Positions 6,811-9,915 of a stretch of 9,915 nucleotides of DNA are shown one piece after another. The notes under the pieces are model-generated. The model was not told where the DNA came from and did no database searches. It worked only from the letters and a program-made list of their open reading frames with translations. The position numbers and the translations under genes were made by a program. The DNA is taken from NCBI GenBank assembly GCA_002412555.1, contig DHVH01000185.1, positions 1-9,915 on the forward strand, read 5' to 3'. The stretch is from Marinilabiliaceae bacterium UBA5213 (lineage in GTDB: Bacteria; Bacteroidota; Bacteroidia; Bacteroidales; Marinilabiliaceae). The number at the start of each line of letters is the position of its first letter. The stretch's first letter is position 1.

Positions 6811-7227
6811 ATGAATATAGACATCCGTTGGCAACAACGCTTTCAAAATTTTGAAAAAGCATTTAAGCAATTGAAGTTTGCAGTTGAACTGGCCAATGAA
6901 AGAACACTAACGGAACTGGAAAAACAAGGCTTAATCCAGGCTTTTGAGTTTACACACGAGTTGGCTTGGAAAACCATGAAAAATTTTCTCGAAAGCAAAG
7001 GACAACAAAACATATATGGCTCGAAAGACACATCCCGACTGGCCTATAACCTGGCGCTCATATCTAATGGAGAAATATGGATGGATATGATCAACAGCCG
7101 TAATCTATCCTCCCTTACTTATGATGAAGAAACAGCCGACGCCATTCTGGAAAAAATAGTCAATAACTATTTTGAAGCGTTCGAGAATTTTCATCAAACA
7201 ATGCTCCATCACAAAACTGGACAATGA
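6811..7227 (+). CDS. HEPN-domain protein, HI0074 family, catalytic His replaced by Leu
   Basis: A 138-residue paralogue of the protein at 4774. It keeps DIRWQQRFQNFEKAF at 4-18, FEFTHELAWKTMKNFL at 45-60 and WMDMINSRNLSSLTYDEE at 90-107. In the HEPN motif R-x4-H the Arg is present (Arg97), but the His position is Leu102, codon CTT at 7114-7116; the first copy has His98 in NLSVHTYDEE. A CAT-to-CTT change would explain it. The protein probably still folds and may bind its partner, but RNase-type activity of the HEPN kind would be lost. The start is fixed by the conserved leader. The stop overlaps the start of the nucleotidyltransferase (ATGA at 7224-7227), so the pair was translationally coupled. 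It could be an inactivated toxin or a retained binding protein. Confidence 0.88.
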   Translation: MNIDIRWQQRFQNFEKAFKQLKFAVELANERTLTELEKQGLIQAFEFTHELAWKTMKNFLESKGQQNIYGSKDTSRLAYNLALISNGEIWMDMINSRNLSSLTYDEETADAILEKIVNNYFEAFENFHQTMLHHKTGQ

Positions 7228-7536
7228 ATTTCGGGCTGTCAGATAAAAACTTAAAAAGCATCATTGATGCTTTAAAGCTTCATCCGGAAATAGAAGCTGC
7301 CAAAATATTTGGTTCGCGGGCCTTGCAAACCAATAGACCCGGTTCCGACATTGACATTGCGCTATTCGGAGAAGGTATTACCATTAACAACACTACTAAG
7401 CCTCATTAACACTTTCGATGAATCAGACATGCCCTATTTGGTCGATAATATTAACTATAACAGCATAAATAACAATGATTTAAAACAACATATTGACCAA
7501 AAAGGCATCACCATTTACAATAAACAGTCCATGTAA
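7224..7536 (+). pseudogene. Frameshifted minimal nucleotidyltransferase
   Basis: A homologue of the nucleotidyltransferase at 5148, broken by a shift. The first frame gives 61 residues with the intact catalytic signature GSRALQTNRPGSDID at 30-44, then GEGITINNTTKPH and a stop at 7409. The remainder reads on in the next frame as TLLSLINTFDESDMPYLVDN and onward to a stop at 7536, including the likely third acidic residue (VD) and the usual ending GITIYNK. Removing one A near 7386-7390 joins the two frames as GITINTLLSLINT, giving about 103 residues, the normal length. A sequencing error could produce the same picture. Overlap with the HEPN gene by four bases indicates coupling. As read, the product lacks its C-terminal half. 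Confidence 0.82.
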
Positions 7537-7559
7537 CCCCCATTAACGTTCGTTTCAAG
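7537..7559 (+). repeat. Boundary repeat, divergent copy E
   Basis: CCCCCATTAACGTTCGTTTC begins on the base after the TAA at 7534-7536. It resembles CCCCCTTAGCGCGCGTT at 4692 in layout (C-run, TTA, CG-rich, CGTT) but with several differences, so it is the least certain member of the set. Confidence 0.3.
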
Positions 7560-7573
7560 AAAACCATCCAAAA

Positions 7574-7604
7574 TTGCTTATTGCATCCTTTTTAGATAAA
7601 TTTG
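7574..7604 (+). promoter_or_regulatory. Promoter cassette 3, drives the UPF0175/DUF3368 pair
   Basis: TTG at 7574-7576, a 20-base spacer, TAAATTTG at 7597-7604. It differs from cassette 1 at only three of 31 positions by eye, although the genes it drives are unrelated to HEPN/NTase. After the -7 box the sequence diverges (TAAGGC instead of AGCACTT). The leader to the ATG at 7665 is about 60 bases. Confidence 0.8.
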
Positions 7605-7664
7605 TAAGGCTTGATACAAGTCATCAGTAAATATGAATTTTGCATCCAATTAAACTTTATCACC

Positions 7665-7928
7665 ATGAAAACACTAAGCTCTATAACCATCGATATTCCA
7701 TCAGACCTTTTGCTTGCTCTGAATACGGATGAAGTAGAATTGAAACAAAACATAAAAATTTCTTTGGCTATCCATTTATATCAACAAGAAAAGCTAACCA
7801 TAGGAAAATCAGCGCAATTAGCAGGTTTATCACGTTTAGAATTCGATAAACTATTAGCTAATAACAAAATACCTGTTTCACTTTTAGGAATAAAGGATAT
7901 CGAAAATGACGTAAATAAATTATTGTAA
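7665..7928 (+). CDS. UPF0175 family antitoxin-like protein
   Basis: An 87-residue protein matching UPF0175 (PF03683): an N-terminal strand with SITIDIPSDLL (6-16), then AIHLYQQEKLTIGKSAQLAG (35-54) and LSRLEFDKLLANNKIPV (55-71), the helix-turn-helix-like core, and a C-terminal DIENDVNKLL. UPF0175 proteins commonly precede DUF3368 PIN-domain proteins and are regarded as their antitoxins and regulators. The frame is open upstream to a TTG at 7611, but ATG 7665 is preferred because it gives the family's normal N-terminus and lies behind the promoter at a suitable distance. The PIN gene starts 22 bases after the stop, so the two are likely co-transcribed. Confidence 0.87.
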   Translation: MKTLSSITIDIPSDLLLALNTDEVELKQNIKISLAIHLYQQEKLTIGKSAQLAGLSRLEFDKLLANNKIPVSLLGIKDIENDVNKLL

Positions 7929-7950
7929 CCCAAATTATCCCCACGCAAAA

Positions 7951-8448
7951 ATGAAAAACGGAATTGTCATAGCAGATGCCGGCCCCATCTTTTCATTAGC
8001 AATACTAGGAAAATTGGAACTTCTTAATGCTTTATTTAGTGAGATAAAAATACCTCACGCCGTTTGGGAAGAAATAACATTAAACGAAAACACCGAATTC
8101 TACGAGTACGTTCATAACTTCTTTAGCCCAAAAGCATGTGACATAAAGGGAATAAACGACCTCACTCTTATTATGGATTATGGAGAATCGGAATCAGTCA
8201 TCCTTTACAGAGAGGTTAAAGCAGACTTTCTCCTAATTGATGACAAAAAGGCAAGGAAAATTGCAGAAAACTTCGGAATAAATTGCATTGGAACAATTGG
8301 CCTATTGGCTGGTGCCAAAAGAAAAGGGTTATTGGAAGAATTAGCTCCACTATTCAGGACTCTTATTGAAAGTAAACGCTATTACTCAATTGAGCTTCTC
8401 AATCAAATCCTAGTCAACCACAACGAGTTACCTTTGACAACAGAGTAG
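7951..8448 (+). CDS. DUF3368 PIN-domain toxin (VapC-like RNase)
   Basis: A 165-residue PIN-fold protein of the DUF3368 type, a likely metal-dependent RNase. The acidic residues of the active site are visible: Asp9 in IVIADAGPIFSLA, Glu40/Glu41 in PHAVWEEI, Glu79/Glu81 in DYGESESVIL, and Asp97/Asp98 in FLLIDDKKARKIA. The family phrase GTIGLLAGAKRKGLL follows, so the catalytic core is complete and the length is normal. It is paired with the UPF0175 gene upstream, the usual antitoxin partner. The RNA target is unknown. The start at 7951 gives MKNGIVIADAG, with the first Asp at position 9 as usual for PIN domains. Behind it lies a C+G-rich stretch with a small hairpin. Confidence 0.9.
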   Translation: MKNGIVIADAGPIFSLAILGKLELLNALFSEIKIPHAVWEEITLNENTEFYEYVHNFFSPKACDIKGINDLTLIMDYGESESVILYREVKADFLLIDDKKARKIAENFGINCIGTIGLLAGAKRKGLLEELAPLFRTLIESKRYYSIELLNQILVNHNELPLTTE

Positions 8449-8456
8449 CTTCTGTC

Positions 8457-8476
8457 AGCGCGCGTTTCTCTGCGCT
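8457..8476 (+). repeat. Boundary repeat copy D with small hairpin
   Basis: AGCGCGCGTT at 8457-8466 is identical to the core of copy B at 4699-4708. AGCGC at 8457-8461 can pair with GCGCT at 8472-8476 over a 10-base loop. No T-run follows, so terminator function is doubtful. It lies 8 bases after the stop of the PIN gene. Confidence 0.4.
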
Positions 8477-8509
8477 CCCTATTAGTAACTCGTGCCTTTA
8501 TAAACAACC

Positions 8510-8540
8510 TTTCTACTTCAACAAAAAATATGTATTTTTG
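8510..8540 (+). promoter_or_regulatory. Possible promoter of the MntA-like gene
   Basis: TATTTTTG at 8533-8540 is a full match to TAnnTTTG. TTTC at 8510-8513, 19 bases upstream, is an imperfect -33 box (TTTG). The leader to ATG 8593 is about 52 bases. The sequence is unrelated to the repeated cassette. Confidence 0.45.
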
Positions 8541-8592
8541 ACAATACAGATTTTAAGTGAATAGCGTTTATGCTTGAAAAGAATTCGTTCAC

Positions 8593-8883
8593 ATGAAAAC
8601 ATTAACAGACATACAAAAGACACTTGCCACTCATAGACAGTTGCTTTATGAAAAATACCCCATTCAATCAATGGCCATATTTGGGTCTTATGCCCGTAAA
8701 GAACAAAATGACCAAAGTGATTTGGATTTAATGGTTGAATTTAGTGGCAAAATTGGGATTAGATTTGTTGATCTGGCCGATGAGATTGAAAAGTTAATCG
8801 GCTTAAAAGTCGATTTAGTTTCAAGGAAAGGAATTAAAGAAAAATACTTTAAAGCCATTCAATCAGACCTAATCTATGTCTAA
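8593..8883 (+). CDS. mntA: MntA-like minimal nucleotidyltransferase antitoxin
   Basis: A 96-residue nucleotidyltransferase of the MntA type. It carries the signature GSYARKEQNDQSDLD at 31-45 (GS-x10-D-x-D, Asp43 and Asp45), then LMVEF, and KVDLVS at 72-77 with the third Asp74. In characterised MntA/HepT systems this protein AMPylates the HEPN toxin HepT and thereby inactivates it. Here the gene precedes a hepT remnant, overlapping its ATG at 8876 by 8 bases, so the order is the opposite of the two HI0074/HI0073-like pairs in this window. All catalytic residues appear intact although the partner is broken, so it may be an orphan antitoxin, perhaps acting on another HEPN protein. The start at 8593 gives the family's usual length. 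Confidence 0.88.
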   Translation: MKTLTDIQKTLATHRQLLYEKYPIQSMAIFGSYARKEQNDQSDLDLMVEFSGKIGIRFVDLADEIEKLIGLKVDLVSRKGIKEKYFKAIQSDLIYV

Positions 8884-9096
8884 ACGAGACCGAATATTGC
8901 TCATTGAGGACATGCATGATGCTGCCTTAAAAATCAAGCGTTATACTGAAGGTATGGACTATGATTTTTTTTTAAAGGATGAAAAGACCATTGATGCTGT
9001 AGTTAGAAACTTTGAAATCATAGGAGAAGCTGCAAAAATGATCTGAATATCTACATTGAATGGATTGAATACCTTTTGGAGCAAGGAAATACATGA
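8876..9096 (+). pseudogene. hepT: Truncated HepT (DUF86 HEPN toxin)
   Basis: From ATG 8876 the frame reads 56 residues: MSKRDRILLIEDMHDAALKI at the start, then DEKTIDAVVRNFEIIGEAAKMI and a stop at 9046. VVRNFEIIGEAA is a hallmark of the DUF86/HepT family. In the family this is followed by a segment containing the RN-x4-H/Y catalytic motif, which is absent. A neighbouring frame from 9040 reads DLNIYIEWIEYLLEQGNT and stops at 9096, which resembles the family's C-terminal helix. A deletion of the middle part with a shift of frame fits best. The remaining 56-residue peptide cannot be an active RNase. It overlaps the MntA-like gene by 8 bases. A T9 tract lies at 8965-8973. The identity of the C-terminal scrap is less certain than the N-terminal part. 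Confidence 0.78.
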
Positions 9097-9098
9097 AG

Positions 9099-9120
9099 CC
9101 CCCTTAGCGTCAATTAGCAA
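9099..9120 (+). repeat. Boundary repeat copy C
   Basis: CCCCCTTAGCG at 9099-9109 is identical to 4692-4702, followed by TCAATTAGCAA where copy B has a longer CGCGTTGAATTGCAA. It starts two bases after the last stop of the hepT remnant. Confidence 0.45.
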
Positions 9121-9328
9121 CACCCGCTACTCCCTCATTAAAAAGCCGTTTAAAAAAGCAATTTCCCCACTGCAACTAAACACCTCCACGCCTCGTAATT
9201 AACAGTAAATGCCCTATTTTAAATCCAAAACGGACAAAAAGGGACATCTGAAAATTGATTACAAGTTGAATAATTCTCATAAAAAAGTTCGGGTTTTAAT
9301 ACTGCTGGTACAATTTTAGTAGATACTA
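9121..9328. other. Intergenic stretch before mazE
   Basis: No gene is recognised. A 36-codon frame from ATG 9209 to TAG 9319 (starting MPYFKSKTDKKGHLKIDYKL) is open and lysine-rich, but it has no promoter, no ribosome-binding site and no family resemblance that can be seen, so it is not called as a gene. The sequence is A+T-rich and may hold remains of an older element. Confidence 0.4.
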
Positions 9329-9365
9329 TTGTTTATACAAACTGTTGTTATACATTTGTATAAAC
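9329..9365 (+). promoter_or_regulatory. mazEF promoter with palindromic operator
   Basis: TTG at 9329-9331, a 19-base spacer and TACATTTG at 9351-9358 form a full Bacteroidota promoter. Two nested inverted repeats overlap it. GTTTATACAAA at 9331-9341 is an exact reverse complement of TTTGTATAAAC at 9355-9365. TTATACA at 9348-9354 pairs with TGTATAA at 9357-9363 across two bases. Three half-sites of the type TTATACA thus cover both promoter boxes, as expected for autorepression by MazE or the MazEF complex. The leader to ATG 9392 is about 33 bases. Confidence 0.7.
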
Positions 9366-9391
9366 AGCAATGCCATCTAAATACAAACATC

Positions 9392-9649
9392 ATGACGCAT
9401 ACAACACTCAAAAAATGGGGTAATAGTTTAGGCCTTAGAATTCCTAAAACAATTCTTGCAGAAAACAAGCTCCAGGAGGGCACACTTTTTATCGTCCACT
9501 CTAAAGATGGCAGAATTATTCTGGAGCCGCAAAGAAGGAAAGTTCGGGAAGGTTGGGCCGAGGCAGCAAATCAAGCTCATGCCAATGGGGATGATAAGAC
9601 GATGATGGACTTTCCCAATGAGTTTGACCAGGAGGAATGGACATGGTAG
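9392..9649 (+). CDS. mazE: MazE-type antitoxin
   Basis: An 85-residue AbrB-fold antitoxin. The N-terminal swapped-hairpin DNA-binding domain reads LKKWGNSLGLRIPKTIL (6-22) and GTLFIVHSKDGRIILEP (30-46), both classical MazE/AbrB phrases. The C-terminal part (about 50-85) is acidic and ends DFPNEFDQEEWTW; in MazE such tails wrap around MazF and block its active site. The frame is open upstream to 9329, but that stretch is the promoter and operator, and ATG 9392 gives the normal family N-terminus. mazF starts 7 bases before the mazE stop, so synthesis is coupled. It probably represses its own promoter at 9329-9365. Confidence 0.92.
   Translation: MTHTTLKKWGNSLGLRIPKTILAENKLQEGTLFIVHSKDGRIILEPQRRKVREGWAEAANQAHANGDDKTMMDFPNEFDQEEWTW
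9630..9635 (+). promoter_or_regulatory. Strong ribosome-binding site of mazF
   Basis: AGGAGG lies 7 bases before the mazF ATG at 9643, inside the end of mazE. A full Shine-Dalgarno is unusual in this window, where other starts show none. It supports the chosen mazF start and independent initiation within the mRNA. Confidence 0.6.
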
Positions 9650-9915
9650 AGATAAACCAATATGATATTTTTTGGGCTAATCTGGATCCTACCGTTGGCC
9701 ATGAGATACAAAAAACGAGGCCTTGTGTTATTATCTCTCCAAATGAGCTTAATAAAGGCCTGGGAACTGTATTGGCAGCTCCTTTGACCAGCACCATCAA
9801 ATCTTATCCTTTTAGGGTAAAATGCAAGGTTTCCGGAAAGATGGGATCTATCGCCTTGGACCAAATACGTTGCATCGATAAAAGCCGGTTGGCAAAAAAA
9901 ATGGATCAGTTATCT
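9643..9915 (+). CDS. mazF: MazF-type endoribonuclease toxin, truncated by the window edge
   Basis: The first 91 codons of a MazF/PemK-family mRNA interferase run to the right edge with no stop; about 20 residues should be missing. Family features: YDIFWANLDPTVGHEIQKTRPCVIISP at 7-33 in pieces (FWANLDP, GHEIQKTRP, VIISP), LAAPLTS at 44-50, and IALDQIRCID at 70-79. The residues that align with the catalytic pair of known MazF enzymes, Arg26 and Thr49, are present, so it is probably active. Such toxins cut mRNA at short sequences; the target here cannot be predicted. ATG 9643 overlaps mazE by 7 bases and is preceded by a full Shine-Dalgarno. Confidence 0.92.
   Translation, partial: MVEINQYDIFWANLDPTVGHEIQKTRPCVIISPNELNKGLGTVLAAPLTSTIKSYPFRVKCKVSGKMGSIALDQIRCIDKSRLAKKMDQLS

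Noticed and set aside
2951..9120. Integron attC sites, suggested by CCCCCTTAGCGCGCGTT and GTTGAAT (fits GTTRRRY)
   Set aside because: No matching RYYYAAC partner at a suitable distance was found near the copies, genes lie on both strands, and no integron integrase is in the window.
9516..9864. Two overlapping minus-strand open frames opposite mazE and mazF
   Set aside because: Both are shadows of the well-supported mazEF genes; the encoded residues show no family pattern.
1..9915. CRISPR array, tRNA or rRNA genes, insertion sequences
   Set aside because: No regularly spaced repeats, no cloverleaf-like sequence, and no transposase or integrase coding was seen on either strand.

Overview
The window looks like an accessory, toxin-antitoxin-rich island in a member of the Bacteroidota. 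The main clue is a set of promoters of the Bacteroidota type (TTG or TTTG at -33, about 19-21 bp, then TAnnTTTG at -7), with mostly absent Shine-Dalgarno sequences, A+T-rich coding, and protein families common in that phylum (DUF4143 ATPases, HI0074-type HEPN proteins, UPF0175/DUF3368 pairs). No species can be assigned.

Layout. 1-2308 (minus strand) holds two envelope-type genes: the N-terminal part of a membrane-anchored AsmA-like protein running off the left edge, and a lipoprotein serine hydrolase of the beta-lactamase/penicillin-binding fold. From about 2390 onward the content changes. There is a decayed DUF4143 ATPase (2448-2949), a hipBA pair on the minus strand (3021-4603), a HEPN/nucleotidyltransferase pair (4774-5483), an intact AAA_14/DUF4143 ATPase (5573-6742), a second HEPN/nucleotidyltransferase pair that looks inactivated (6811-7536), a UPF0175/DUF3368 (PIN) pair (7665-8448), a MntA-like nucleotidyltransferase followed by a broken hepT (8593-9096), and a mazEF pair (9392 to the right edge, mazF incomplete).

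How the genes fit together. Six two-gene toxin-antitoxin-type modules and two ATPases of one family are packed into about 7.5 kb. Three modules (promoters at 4712, 6750 and 7574) use an almost identical 31-bp promoter cassette whose normally unconstrained spacer is also conserved. This links two HEPN modules and a PIN module of a different family. A short C-rich element with a core like CCCCCTTAGCGCGCGTT recurs, usually directly behind a stop codon. Together these suggest cassette-like accretion or recombination of modules.

Decay is specific. The second HEPN protein has Leu where the HEPN catalytic His should be, and its partner nucleotidyltransferase carries a one-base frameshift. hepT is cut before its catalytic motif while its partner stays open. 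The first ATPase has lost its nucleotide-binding part and a later segment. The hipBA, first HEPN/NTase, UPF0175/DUF3368 and mazE genes, and the visible part of mazF, look intact. Possible self-regulation sites are visible as inverted repeats at the hipB and mazE promoters.
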